DNA from: Providencia rettgeri
GTDB lineage: Bacteria > Pseudomonadota > Gammaproteobacteria > Enterobacterales > Enterobacteriaceae
Length of the DNA stretch: 64,000 nt
Reading direction: 5' to 3'
Assembly: GCF_013702265.1 (NCBI RefSeq)
Contig: NZ_CP059348.1
Span: 1,922,001 to 1,986,000, forward strand
Shown: piece by piece, positions 28,351 to 37,979 of the stretch
Numbering within the stretch: the stretch's first letter is position 1
How the letters are laid out: each line of letters begins with the position of its first letter
The notes under the pieces: model-generated
Told to the model about the DNA's origin: nothing
Databases searched by the model: none
The model's input: only the letters and a program-made list of their open reading frames with translations
Program-made: the position numbers and the translations under genes

Positions 28351-29643
28351 TTACGGATGATAAGCGCGCTCGCCATGAGTGGTAAGGTCCAACCCATCGC
28401 ACTCTTCTTCTGGGGAAACCCGCAGACCAACTAGCTTATCCGCCAGTTTAAAGGCGATAAATGCCACAACACCCGACCAAACAATGGTGACCACAATACT
28501 TTCAAGCTGAACAAAGACTTGGTGGGGTAAAGTGACGTTGTCACGATAACCGAGACCCCCAAACAGCGTCGAGGTAAATACGCCTGTGAGTACGCAACCA
28601 ACAATACCGCAGGTACCATGGATACCAAAAACATCGCACACATCATCGGCTTTTAACCAACGCTTTAAGACGACAACACCCCAAAGCCCAATAATTCCCC
28701 CGACAATACCAATAACAAGCGCACCAATAGGACCAACAGTACCTGCTGCTGGCGTGATAGCGACTAATCCAGAGATACAACCGGAGCAGCTTCCGAGCAT
28801 CGAAGGTTTTCCTCGCAATAACCATTCCGTGAATGTCCATGAAAGGATAGCACCAGCTGTTGCAATCACCGTGTTAATAAACGCCAATGCGGCAACATTA
28901 TTGGCACTGCCTGCGGAACCTGCGTTAAAGCCAAACCACCCAATGTACAGGACTGCGGTACCCATAAAGACCATAGGTAAGTTATGGGGCTTGAGCACCA
29001 CTTGGCTGTAATCACTGCGTTTACCCAGCAAATAGGCGCCGACCAGTGCAGCGACAGCGGCATTAATGTGCACCACGGTGCCGCCTGCAAAATCGAGAGC
29101 GCCATCATCGGCCAGCCATCCGCCTTCAGCCCATACCATATGTGCGATAGGCACATAGGAGAAAGTAAACCAAATCACGGTAAAAATCAGGAGTGCAGAG
29201 AAACGCACGCGCTCCCCTAGTGCTCCGACAATTAATGCGAGGGTAATAACCGCAAATGAGCCTTGGAAGGCAACATGGATATACCGATTAATGGAACCTG
29301 ATAAATCGTCGATGGACATCGCGCTTAGAAACGTTAAAGAGCCATTCCCAAAGATTTTATTTCCTGCGGTGAAGGCGAGGCTGTAACCAAAGACAAACCA
29401 AAGAATAATCACCACACTAAAAATCAGCATGACTTGGGTGATCAGCGACAACACGTTTTTGCTGCGTAATAATCCGCCATAAAACAGTGCAATGCCGGGG
29501 ATGGTCATAAAAAATACCAACGCCGTGCAGATCAACATAAAAGCATTATCCGCTTTATCAACGACATTCACTTCCGACGCATAGGCGGGAAGTGCGAAAT
29601 AACTTAAGGCGAAGAGTGCGGCAGGTAACCATAATCGTCTCAT
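28351..29643 (-). CDS. amtB: ammonium channel AmtB
   Basis: This is a 430-residue inner-membrane ammonium transporter with a cleavable signal peptide (ending near AYAS) and 11 predicted helices. The twin pore histidines are seen in GTVVHINAAVAALVG and GIHGTCGIVG, and the channel signature DFAGGTVVHI is intact. It conducts ammonia/ammonium and is blocked by GlnK when nitrogen is plentiful. It follows glnK by 12 bp, the conserved glnK-amtB operon. Its place next to murJ differs from E. coli. Confidence 0.96.
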   Translation of the reverse strand: MRRLWLPAALFALSYFALPAYASEVNVVDKADNAFMLICTALVFFMTIPGIALFYGGLLRSKNVLSLITQVMLIFSVVIILWFVFGYSLAFTAGNKIFGNGSLTFLSAMSIDDLSGSINRYIHVAFQGSFAVITLALIVGALGERVRFSALLIFTVIWFTFSYVPIAHMVWAEGGWLADDGALDFAGGTVVHINAAVAALVGAYLLGKRSDYSQVVLKPHNLPMVFMGTAVLYIGWFGFNAGSAGSANNVAALAFINTVIATAGAILSWTFTEWLLRGKPSMLGSCSGCISGLVAITPAAGTVGPIGALVIGIVGGIIGLWGVVVLKRWLKADDVCDVFGIHGTCGIVGCVLTGVFTSTLFGGLGYRDNVTLPHQVFVQLESIVVTIVWSGVVAFIAFKLADKLVGLRVSPEEECDGLDLTTHGERAYHP

Positions 29644-29655
29644 CCTTTATCTCCC

Positions 29656-29994
29656 TTAGAGTGCGTCATCGCCGGATTCGCTGGTACGAATGCGAACGGC
29701 TTGTAGAAGTTCAAAAACAAACAGCTTTCCATCGCCCACTTTCCCCGTATCTGCGGTACGAATAATCGCATCGAGAGCGGGTTCCAGTAGGTCATCACTG
29801 ATAGCGATTTCCATTTTGGTTTTGGGTAGAAAACTCACTTCATATTCGGCACCACGGTAAAGTTCCGCGTGACCTTTCTGTCTGCCATAACCTTTGACTT
29901 CACAGATGGTCATCCCTTGTATTCCTAATTCAGTGAGTGCTTCACGAACATCTTCTAATTTGAACGGTTTAATAATTGCGATGATGTACTTCAT
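29656..29994 (-). CDS. glnK: PII nitrogen regulatory protein GlnK
   Basis: This is a 112-residue PII protein. The uridylylation site Tyr 51 lies in the T-loop (ELYRGAEYEVSFLPK), and the C-terminal signature TGKVGDGKLFVF is present. It binds ATP/ADP and 2-oxoglutarate and plugs AmtB. The ATG at 29994 gives the standard MKYIIAIIKPFKLEDVREAL start; the longer frame to 30048 would run across the promoter. Expression should be nitrogen-controlled through the sigma-54 promoter at 30032-30047. Confidence 0.96.
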   Translation of the reverse strand: MKYIIAIIKPFKLEDVREALTELGIQGMTICEVKGYGRQKGHAELYRGAEYEVSFLPKTKMEIAISDDLLEPALDAIIRTADTGKVGDGKLFVFELLQAVRIRTSESGDDAL

Positions 29995-30031
29995 AAATCC
30001 CCCTGTCTTTTTGAAAAGGCAAAAGAGATAA

Positions 30032-30047
30032 AGCAAGCATCGTGCCA
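30032..30047 (-). promoter_or_regulatory. sigma-54 promoter of glnK-amtB
   Basis: The minus strand reads TGGCACGATGCTTGCT, a full match to the sigma-54 consensus TGGCAC-N5-TTGCW. It ends about 38 bp before the GlnK start codon. Confidence 0.9.
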
Positions 30048-30108
30048 AATGTTAAATTTTTGTTTTTAGGGTGTAATGGATTGAAATGAGGGAAATAATG
30101 AGAGGTTG

Positions 30109-30125
30109 CTCACCAAATAAGTGCA
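30109..30125 (-). promoter_or_regulatory. NtrC-like enhancer site upstream of glnK
   Basis: CTCACCAAATAAGTGCA matches 9 of 12 specified positions of the NtrC consensus TGCACC-N5-GGTGCA. It lies about 60 bp upstream of the sigma-54 element, a usual distance for an enhancer. Confidence 0.6.
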
Positions 30126-30205
30126 AACTGACTATCGGTTACAAAAAGTTGCTCAAAAATAGTGCAGGCAAGAAGATGAAAAATAGAGAATGGAAGCTGG
30201 ATAGT

Positions 30206-30229
30206 AAAAAGCCCACCGAAGTGGGCTTT
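30206..30229 (-). terminator. intrinsic terminator of argS
   Basis: AAAGCCCAC (30208-30216), a CGAA loop and GTGGGCTTT (30221-30229) form the stem; the minus strand continues with a T-run. It stops argS transcription before the glnK control region. Confidence 0.9.
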
Positions 30230-30245
30230 AAACAAAAGAATAAAA

Positions 30246-31976
30246 CTACATTCTTTCGACGGTTTCGATACCTAACGTATCCAGACCTGCTTTTAACGTT
30301 TTTTGCGTTAATAAGGCCAGTTTTAAACGGCTTTGACGCTGTGCATCGGTGTCTGCGGACAAAATAGGGCAATGTTCGTAGAAACTAGAGAACAGACCCG
30401 CTAAGTCATACAGATACGCACACATAACGTGTGGCGTCCCTTCACGCGCAACCGTTAAGATAGTCTCTTCAAACTGCATTAATCGTGTTGCCAATGCCAT
30501 TTCGTGTGGTGCTTCTAATACGATTGGCAGCGTTAAATCCGCTTCGGTAATGTCTGCTTTTTTGAAGATAGAGGCAACGCGGGTATAGGCATATTGCATA
30601 TATGGCGCGGTGTTACCTTCAAAAGCTAACATATTGTCCCAATCGAAAATGTAGTCAGTGGTACGGTTTTTAGACAGATCTGCATATTTAACCGCGCCGA
30701 TACCCACGACATTTGCAAGATTCAGCAATTCCTCTTCTGCCATATCCGGGTTTTTCTCACGGATCAGCGTTTGAGCACGTTCAACGGCTTCATCTAACAG
30801 GTCGGATAGGCGAACAGTACCGCCTGAACGGGTTTTGAATGGCTTACCATCTTTTCCTAACATCATGCCGAACATATGGTGCTCAAGCGCCATGGATTCT
30901 GGGATATAACCCGCTTTACGGACAATAGTCCAAGCTTGCATTAAATGTTGATGCTGGCGGGAGTCGATGTAATACAAGGAGCGATCCGCATGCAAGGTTT
31001 CATAACGGTATTTTGCACAGGCGATGTCGGTGGTGGTGTACAGGAAACCGCCATCTTTCTTCTGGACGATAACGCCCATCGGTTCGCCTTCTTTGTTCTT
31101 GAATTCATCAAGGAAAACGACGGTTGCGCCTTCACTTTCTACGGCTAAACCTTTGGCTTTTAGGTCAGCAACGATGCCTGGCAGCATGCTGTTATACAGG
31201 CTTTCACCCATCACATCGTCTTCCGTCAACGTGACGTTTAAACGGCGATAGGTTTCTTGGTTTTGTTGCATGGTGATATCAACCAGTTTACGCCACATTT
31301 TGCGGCAGTATTCATCACCAGATTGTAATTTCACAACGTAACCACGAGCACGAACGGCAAAGTCTTCATCTTCGTCGTAATGTTTTTTCGCTTCGCGGTA
31401 GAATTCTTCGAGATCTGAAAGTGCCATGTCGCTAGCATCTTCATTTTGCACTTTTTCTAAGTAAGCAATTAGCATCCCGAATTGTGTGCCCCAGTCGCCC
31501 ACGTGGTTAGCGCGGATCACTTTGTGACCGATAAATTCTTGGGTACGTGCCGCAGCATCACCAATAATGGTGGAGCGTAAATGACCAACGTGCATCTGTT
31601 TCGCAACGTTAGGCGCCGAGTAGTCAATCACGATGGTTTCGGCTTTAACAGGTGCTAGGCCTAAACGGTCGCTGGTCAGCGCGTTTTCCGCGTGAGTCGC
31701 AATCCATGTTGGGTCGATAAAAATGTTGATGAAACCGGGACCGGCGATTTCAATTTTTGATGCGATACCTTCGAGATCTAATTGGCTAACAATTTGCTCG
31801 GCCAGTTGTCGGGGAGGCAGGCCCATTTTTTTCGCAGCTCCCATCACGCCGTTAGCCTGATAGTCACCAAATTGCGCTTTAGCTGATTGACGAACAAGGG
31901 CGTCACAGCCTTCTGGAGCTCCCGCTGCTAGCATTGCAGCACTGATTTTATCTGAAAGAATAGCCTGAATATTCAC
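30246..31976 (-). CDS. argS: arginyl-tRNA synthetase
   Basis: This is a 576-residue class I synthetase that charges tRNA-Arg. The HIGH-type motif is [12 protein letters not shown] (about residues 130-141), and the N-terminal Add-1 domain precedes it. As in most ArgRS, a canonical KMSKS is replaced; the region after [21 protein letters not shown] takes its place. The C-terminal anticodon-binding DALR domain ends [12 protein letters not shown]. The length matches E. coli ArgS (577). It is divergent from yecM, as in E. coli. Confidence 0.97.
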   Translation of the reverse strand: MNIQAILSDKISAAMLAAGAPEGCDALVRQSAKAQFGDYQANGVMGAAKKMGLPPRQLAEQIVSQLDLEGIASKIEIAGPGFINIFIDPTWIATHAENALTSDRLGLAPVKAETIVIDYSAPNVAKQMHVGHLRSTIIGDAAARTQEFIGHKVIRANHVGDWGTQFGMLIAYLEKVQNEDASDMALSDLEEFYREAKKHYDEDEDFAVRARGYVVKLQSGDEYCRKMWRKLVDITMQQNQETYRRLNVTLTEDDVMGESLYNSMLPGIVADLKAKGLAVESEGATVVFLDEFKNKEGEPMGVIVQKKDGGFLYTTTDIACAKYRYETLHADRSLYYIDSRQHQHLMQAWTIVRKAGYIPESMALEHHMFGMMLGKDGKPFKTRSGGTVRLSDLLDEAVERAQTLIREKNPDMAEEELLNLANVVGIGAVKYADLSKNRTTDYIFDWDNMLAFEGNTAPYMQYAYTRVASIFKKADITEADLTLPIVLEAPHEMALATRLMQFEETILTVAREGTPHVMCAYLYDLAGLFSSFYEHCPILSADTDAQRQSRLKLALLTQKTLKAGLDTLGIETVERM

Positions 31977-32145
31977 CGGATTACCTTAAATAACGAACAT
32001 AGTTACCGCATTGTGCCATTTCGTGGGCGTAACTAAAAGGTGGAAGAGAAAAAACGGCAGGTTTTATACCATATTTTGGGGGAGTCGTGCTACAGTCTGG
32101 CGCTTGTTTCACTTTTTATTATCTTTGTTTTCTATTTATAGAGTC

Positions 32146-32706
32146 ATGTTAATGCTAGATTTCGATAAAATTCCTCAGTTAAATGATCTATGGTGCGACC
32201 TACCTGACTTTGATCAAAAGGTTGCGGCGATGGCGCACTCTCTCAATCTTTCCTTGACCGATTATGTGATTGACCATATTTCCGTGCGTTGCCACCATCA
32301 GGAAACTGCTGAGCGTTGGCATGACGGCCTATTACAATGCGCTGAATTACTTTCTGATAACCTGATTAACGGTCGCCCAATTCGTCTTTATGATCTGAAA
32401 AAGCCCATTCAAATCGCTGGGCAGGATGTCTATATTATTGAGCTCCCTTTTCCTAAAGATAAAACTTATCCTCAAGAGAGCTGGGAACATATTGAAATGG
32501 TCATTGAGGTCGCGCCCGAATTATTGGAAGAGACAGCGCGTCGTTTATTACCGGATACGTTACCGGAAGGATACTCCTATAAAGTGAGTCAACCTAAAGG
32601 TCAGCAAGAAAGACTACCAAATCCGACTTTGGCCGTGACAAACGGCTTAATTACTCTCAAATATCACCCATTTTCCCTTAGAAACATCGTTGAAAGCGAA
32701 AAATAA
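32146..32706 (+). CDS. yecM: YecM family protein (VOC-like metal-binding fold)
   Basis: This is a 186-residue protein similar to E. coli YecM over its length: DHISVRCHHQETAERWHDGL, LINGRPIRLYDL, ELPFPKDKTYPQESWEHIEM and RLPNPTLAVTNGLITLKYHP. The family is structurally related to isomerases and oxygenases with a vicinal-oxygen-chelate fold and probably binds a metal through conserved His/Glu. The reaction is unknown. Upstream codons from 32011 are open but lie in the argS-yecM promoter region, so the start is set at 32146 (a second ATG at 32152 is equally possible). Confidence 0.85.
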   Translation: MLMLDFDKIPQLNDLWCDLPDFDQKVAAMAHSLNLSLTDYVIDHISVRCHHQETAERWHDGLLQCAELLSDNLINGRPIRLYDLKKPIQIAGQDVYIIELPFPKDKTYPQESWEHIEMVIEVAPELLEETARRLLPDTLPEGYSYKVSQPKGQQERLPNPTLAVTNGLITLKYHPFSLRNIVESEK

Positions 32707-32883
32707 GTGATGCAATTAACGTTATTGATCATTATTTAGAGCCAACTCTAAATGGTGTGATATCACGCAGATAACATTTAACAAAAAGTGGCATAGTTAG
32801 TTGAATGCCTAATAAAAAGCACGTTTTGACCCTCAATTTTCAGCTCATATTCTACTGAGCTTATGACCATTTTGGAGAACTTC

Positions 32884-33645
32884 ATGGCGAAACTGGAAAT
32901 TTGCTGTTTTGGTATAGAGTGCGCCGAAGTCGCGCAAGAATATGGTGCAAATCGCATTGAGCTCTGTTCGGGGGCAGCAGATGGGGGGCTAACACCAAGC
33001 TACGGCTATTTAAAACTGGCGAGAGAGAAACTTCATATTCCTGTTCATCCCATTATTCGTCCTCGTGGTGGTGATTTTTGCTATAACGTGAGTGAATTTG
33101 ATGTGATCCGTGAGGATTTACAGATGATCAAGGAGATGGGGTTTCCTGGCGCAGTGGTGGGGATCTTAGATACAGAAGGGCGCATTGATATCGAACGGAT
33201 GCAGACCTTAATGGAAATTGCGAATGGAATGGAGATTACTTTCCATCGTGCTTTTGATATGTGTATCAATCCGTTACTGGCATTAGAGCAACTTAAAAAC
33301 CTTGGGGTGGCACGTATTTTAACATCCGGTCAGCAACAAAGTGCTGAATTAGGTTTACCACTACTGAAAGAGTTGCACGAAAAAAGCCGTGAAATGAATG
33401 GTCCAATCATTATGGCTGGCGCGGGGGTTCGGTTGGCGAATATGACCAAGTTTATGGAAATTGGTCTAACGGAAGTGCACAGCTCCGCAGGGAAAACCGT
33501 TCCTTCCAGTATGAATTACCGCAAAGCGGGTGTAACCATGGCTTCAAACAGTGAAACCGATGAGTTCACGCACTACTGTGTGGATGGACCAACGGTGGAA
33601 GCGATGATGGACTTTATTTCTATAACGGAAAAAGTGCCTGCATAA
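32884..33645 (+). CDS. cutC: CutC family protein
   Basis: This is a 253-residue TIM-barrel protein matching Cut[49 protein letters not shown] and IMAGAGVR with EVHSSAG. It was originally linked to copper homeostasis in E. coli, but that role has been disputed, and the enzymatic function is unsettled. GGAG before the ATG at 32884 decides the start over the in-frame codon at 32863. The E. coli order cutC-yecM-argS is conserved in content. Confidence 0.92.
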   Translation: MAKLEICCFGIECAEVAQEYGANRIELCSGAADGGLTPSYGYLKLAREKLHIPVHPIIRPRGGDFCYNVSEFDVIREDLQMIKEMGFPGAVVGILDTEGRIDIERMQTLMEIANGMEITFHRAFDMCINPLLALEQLKNLGVARILTSGQQQSAELGLPLLKELHEKSREMNGPIIMAGAGVRLANMTKFMEIGLTEVHSSAGKTVPSSMNYRKAGVTMASNSETDEFTHYCVDGPTVEAMMDFISITEKVPA

Positions 33646-33698
33646 ATCATAAATTCGGAATAGGACTGACTGAATTTGTGATAGGGAGAGTTAAGATA

Positions 33699-33881
33699 GG
33701 GAGGTTAAATACCTCCCTGAGGTTGATAACAAAGAGGGATAAAAGCGTGGTTTTTCCCTCTTTGTGTTATCAGGCGAAAATCAATGAATTGATTTTCCTT
33801 GTTAATTTTACAACCCCAAAAGAGCCATTTCCAAACCTGATGGGTTTGTCAATGGTCTAAGGGAGGTTAAATACCTCCCTT
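33699..33881. repeat. hairpin-rich gap with a duplicated 20-bp palindrome
   Basis: The 20-mer GGGAGGTTAAATACCTCCCT occurs twice, at 33699-33718 and 33861-33880, each a perfect 7-bp stem with a TAAAT loop; the second extends to AAGGGAGGT/ACCTCCCTT. Between them are a 15-bp stem with one bulge, made from GATAACAAAGAGGGA (33725-33739) and TCCCTCTTTGTGTTATC (33755-33771), and an imperfect hairpin near 33820-33857 (CCATTTCCAAACC against GGGTTTGTCAATGG). The second palindrome has a T-rich end and may terminate cutC. No convincing gene is present. Confidence 0.75.
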
Positions 33882-33945
33882 TGTTGTTAGATTTTTGAAC
33901 TGAGTAAAAACTAAAAACCGCTGAATGAATTTTAAGGAAAAAATC

Positions 33946-34374
33946 ATGCTGAAAAAAATTGTATTAACGTCATCACTTTTGCTCATCACAACTTCCTCGT
34001 TTGCTTTTTCATTAGCTGAAAAAGAGAAGCACCAAAAGTATGAAACGGAAGTTTCCTCTCAAATCTCTGCATTAAATAAAACCTGTGGGTCAGACATTAA
34101 AGCGAACTTTGATTGGGCAACCTTTTCAAAAGAGCAACTCGAAACCATTGGTATCGATGGTTATAGCAAAGAGATGCTCAAGGGAATAGCCAATGTCTGT
34201 GAACACTCTGAACTCGCAAAACAGTCAGTCGGTGAGAAAATCAAAAACATTACCTATTCCTATACCAAGCCTAGAGCGATTGGGTTAAAAGATGGCACGC
34301 TATCATTAGGCATGGACTTTGATTCGGCTAATGACGCAAAAGCTGTTGAAGAGTATTTAATGAATAATTTGTAG
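33946..34374 (+). CDS. small secreted protein of unknown function
   Basis: I do not recognise this 142-residue protein with certainty. It has a clear signal peptide (MLKKIVLTSSLLLITTSSFAF) and a mature domain of about 120 residues with two cysteines (in NKTCGSDIKANF and IANVCEHSE) that could form a disulfide. There is a helical first half and a conserved-looking KNITYSYTKPRAIGLKDGTLSLGMDF. It is probably periplasmic. The start at 33946 is chosen because AAGGA lies upstream; an ATG at 33925 is also in frame. It is preceded by the hairpin-rich gap and followed by a terminator. Confidence 0.75.
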   Translation: MLKKIVLTSSLLLITTSSFAFSLAEKEKHQKYETEVSSQISALNKTCGSDIKANFDWATFSKEQLETIGIDGYSKEMLKGIANVCEHSELAKQSVGEKIKNITYSYTKPRAIGLKDGTLSLGMDFDSANDAKAVEEYLMNNL

Positions 34375-34399
34375 TCGTTATTTTTGTGGCACAAAAATA

Positions 34400-34440
34400 A
34401 AAACCCCCGTGAGTTGTCGATAAACTTTTGGGGGTTTTGT
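34400..34440 (+). terminator. terminator after the small secreted protein gene
   Basis: AAAACCCCC (34400-34408) and GGGGGTTTT (34430-34438) pair across a 21-nt loop with T-rich ends. It may also serve cmoB from the other side. Confidence 0.75.
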
Positions 34441-34475
34441 TATGTACGGCCGGTGAGAATTGTCGCCTGACAAGA

Positions 34476-35446
34476 TTACGGTTTTTTCGCCACTAAAATC
34501 GCACGTAGAGGGGCTGGATACCCTTCGATGGTTTTGGTTTGATCATTAGGGTCTAAAAATTCTGCTAATGAATCCGTTGGCATCCACTCTGTACGGCGCT
34601 GTTCGTCTAACGAAGTCACGGCTTGGTCAACAATGCGTACGTCGACAAAACCACATTTCTCTAACCACACTTTGAGCATTTTGGCGGAAGGAATAAAGTA
34701 AACGTTGCGCATTTGTGCATAGCGATCGCCGGGGATCAGGCATTGGAATTCATCACCTTCAATCACCAAACTTTCCAACACTAACTCACCTTCACTGACG
34801 AGTTGGTCTTTTAACTGCCATAAATGGTCGAGTGGGGAGCGACGATGATACAGAACGCCCATAGAGAATACGGTATCAAAGGCTTTTAATGCTGGCAGTT
34901 GTTCGATACCGAGCGGCAGTAAATGTGCGCGTTGGTCATCACCTAACAGTTTTCTAACGGCTTCAAATTGGCATAAAAACAGTTCGGTAGGATCGATACC
35001 GACGACAAACTCCGCTTCTTCGCCCAGCATACGCCACATGTGGTAGCCACTTCCGCAGCCTACATCTAACACATGGCGGCCTTTTAATGGGGAAATATGT
35101 GGCAGAACGCGATCCCATTTCCAATCTGAACGCCATTCGGTATCGATATTGACGCCATATAGGGAAAATGGCCCTTTACGCCATGGTTTCAACTGCCCTA
35201 AGATATTGTTTAAACGGCGAGTTTCGCCTTCGGTTAATTCTGGGTCGCGCGTCGCAGTAACGCTATTTTTAATATCTAACTGGGTCGGCGTCATCACTGG
35301 CAGGTTATCTAACATTTTCTCCCATGAAGAGAACCCACCGTGTAGACCTTCTTTTTTCCATGCCGCCAGTTGAGCGGGCAGGGTTTCTAACCAATGGCTA
35401 AGAGGGCCAACGGCAATTTGTTGATAAAAACGACCGAAATCGATCA

Positions 35447-35447
<1 letters not shown>
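34476..35447 (-). CDS. cmoB: tRNA U34 carboxymethyltransferase CmoB
   Basis: This is a 323-residue class I methyltransferase-fold enzyme that uses carboxy-S-adenosylmethionine to make 5-carboxymethoxyuridine at the wobble position of several tRNAs. The SAM-like binding motif [15 protein letters not shown] lies near residues 125-139, and [15 protein letters not shown] is typical. Its start codon overlaps the cmoA stop by one base (TAATG), so translation is coupled. Length and order match E. coli. Confidence 0.96.
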
Positions 35448-36208
<761 letters not shown>

Positions 36209-36307
36209 TTAATTAGCAGAACAAAAGTAGTGGCGGATTGTAGCAGAAAGGCATATGACCTGAAAACAACATAACCTGAAAAACAATCCGCACAGAAGCT
36301 AAGGAAA

Positions 36308-36706
36308 TTAAAAGGAGAACGACACCATTTGTACCCAAGGCAGGTAATAGGCATTGGCGATGACCATCAAGGCGAGAGCCAGATAAGTCCCCATCATTCC
36401 CATTCGGCGTTGTGAATAGTCATGGTTTTTTAAACCGTAAGAGTGGAGCATGCGGCTTGCAATCAGCAGAATGCCACAAACATGGATCATCCAAACTTTG
36501 GCGCCATTCATTTCCATTAACAGTAATAAAATTAATGAAATTGGAATGTACTCGATGGCATTGCCATGCACACGGATAGCGGTTTGCAATTCAGAAAACC
36601 CACCATCGCCAACAGACACACGGTACTGATTTCTTAGCTTTACGACATTGAGTGATAGTCTCAGTATCAGTAAGGCTCCTAGTACAGCGTATAAAGAACT
36701 GACCAT
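36308..36706 (-). CDS. yecN: MAPEG-family inner-membrane protein YecN
   Basis: This is a 132-residue protein with four predicted membrane helices in the MAPEG fold. It is very close to E. coli YecN: the N-terminal MVSSLYAVLGALLILRLS, RNQYRVSVGDGGFSELQTA, IRVHGNAIEYIPISLILLLL and MEMNGAKVW. MAPEG proteins include glutathione transferases and peroxidases, but the YecN substrate is unknown. It lies just upstream of cmoA on the same strand with about 108 bp between, as in E. coli. Confidence 0.9.
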   Translation of the reverse strand: MVSSLYAVLGALLILRLSLNVVKLRNQYRVSVGDGGFSELQTAIRVHGNAIEYIPISLILLLLMEMNGAKVWMIHVCGILLIASRMLHSYGLKNHDYSQRRMGMMGTYLALALMVIANAYYLPWVQMVSFSF

Positions 36707-36811
36707 TTTTTACTCTACCTCTGTGGAGATAAATTAAATTTTCTAAATTTTAAAACCTAATCAGTAAATCTACAAATAGAAATATATCGCTATTGATAAT
36801 TCATTTTTGAA

Positions 36812-37216
36812 TTACTTAATGAGATTATCCGCTTTGAGTTGTGCCAAGACAGCAATCGCAGTGATAGAGCAGCGGTCTGCATCATTGGAATCTAGCCACG
36901 CTAATTCAGCAATTTCAGCCGCGGGTTGAGGAATGCCGTCATAATCGGCTTGGTAACAACGGATACAAACCTGAGTGCCATCTTGTTTGCCATCAGCCAA
37001 TCCGGTGAATTCTCCGTAGAAACGGATGGATTCAGGGTGCAAGGTTAATGTGAGCTCCTCATCGATTTCGCGAGCAAGCGCCTGTTGGTCAGTTTCACCT
37101 TGCTCACGTTTCCCGCCAGGAATATAAAATAGGGTTTTATTATGGGAACGAACCATGGCAACTTTGCCATTCTGAATGGTAATTAAACCTAATTTATCAA
37201 TGATTTTAGTGCTCAT
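36812..37216 (-). CDS. Nudix hydrolase
   Basis: This is a 134-residue Nudix protein. The Nudix box reads GGKREQGETDQQALAREIDE and continues ELTL, fitting GX5EX7REUXEE. The usual glycine after EE is replaced by threonine in the EELTL part, a mild deviation that leaves the metal-binding glutamates. The family removes nucleotide diphosphates; the substrate is not predictable. It stands alone on the minus strand, and AT-rich DNA (36707-36811) separates it from yecN. Confidence 0.82.
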   Translation of the reverse strand: MSTKIIDKLGLITIQNGKVAMVRSHNKTLFYIPGGKREQGETDQQALAREIDEELTLTLHPESIRFYGEFTGLADGKQDGTQVCIRCYQADYDGIPQPAAEIAELAWLDSNDADRCSITAIAVLAQLKADNLIK

Positions 37217-37288
37217 TTTTAGCCTTAACGCGTTGTCGTTTGTCGTGACTCACAGAAAAGAGCAGGTGATTTTACACCTGCGCCGACA

Positions 37289-37627
37289 TTATTTTTTCTC
37301 GATAACTTTGACTAACTCATAACGGATGCTTGGGGCATCAGCGGGTGGGTTAGGCACATCAAACTGTTGCACCTCTAGCACGTAGTTATAGCCCGGTTCA
37401 TAGCTGAATCCTTGAATGGATGAGTAAAAATATTGCCAATCATCAGTTGGCTTTTCTTTAATTTTCATGCATTTCATCGGTGCAACGCCGACACAGTCAG
37501 CCAGAGAGGAGTCGATATAAAAGATTTTATTGTTGCTGTTGGTGGGCTTCATCGTATTGGTATTATTTCCGTTTTGGCATCCTGCAAGCAGAACAAGAAG
37601 GGATGATGCGAGTAGAATTTTTTTCAT
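37289..37627 (-). CDS. DUF4377-like lipoprotein
   Basis: This is a 112-residue protein with a lipoprotein signal (MKKILLASSLLVLLAGC, lipobox LAGC). The mature part has a low-complexity Asn/Thr linker and then a domain with ADCVGVAPMKCMKIKEK and WQYFYSSIQGFSYEPGYNYVLEV, the pattern of DUF4377 domains found in small lipoproteins near or fused to META/HslJ domains. Function is unknown; an envelope location is inferred. The start at 37627 is chosen by the AGGAACC ribosome binding site and the lipobox; the open frame to 37723 is promoter DNA. Confidence 0.78.
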   Translation of the reverse strand: MKKILLASSLLVLLAGCQNGNNTNTMKPTNSNNKIFYIDSSLADCVGVAPMKCMKIKEKPTDDWQYFYSSIQGFSYEPGYNYVLEVQQFDVPNPPADAPSIRYELVKVIEKK

Positions 37628-37979
37628 AAAGGTTCCTCTAGTTTCAGGCAAAAGTGTCTGAATATGAGTAATTATAGCAAAATGAAACGGGTAATTATTC
37701 CCAAAAAAATTATGATCTAACAAACAATCAGATTTTAATCATCAATTAGATGAGCAACTTTTCTTAGATTAGTTACGATCGTTTTGATAGATAAGAACCA
37801 TTTTTATTGATTGGAGATGGTTTTTTTGTATCAATTTCGCAGTTAAGCTGTATAGCAAACTGTTTGTCTAACAGAATTTCCTATATAATGTCTGCCTTTT
37901 TTGACATTCTGAATTTTCAGCTAAATGCCAAATTCCCGCAGCAAGCAAAAGCACAACAAGCTGAGTAAAAGGATAGAGT

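Noticed and set aside
28586-29011. A 141-codon frame on the plus strand opposite amtB
   Set aside because: It is wholly antisense to a clear amtB, with no ribosome binding site or family features.
30086-30367. A 93-codon plus-strand frame over the glnK control region
   Set aside because: It covers the NtrC-like site and the argS terminator and end, so it is not a believable gene.
33678-33860. A 60-codon frame in the hairpin-rich gap after cutC
   Set aside because: It runs through perfect inverted repeats, lacks a ribosome binding site and resembles no protein family.
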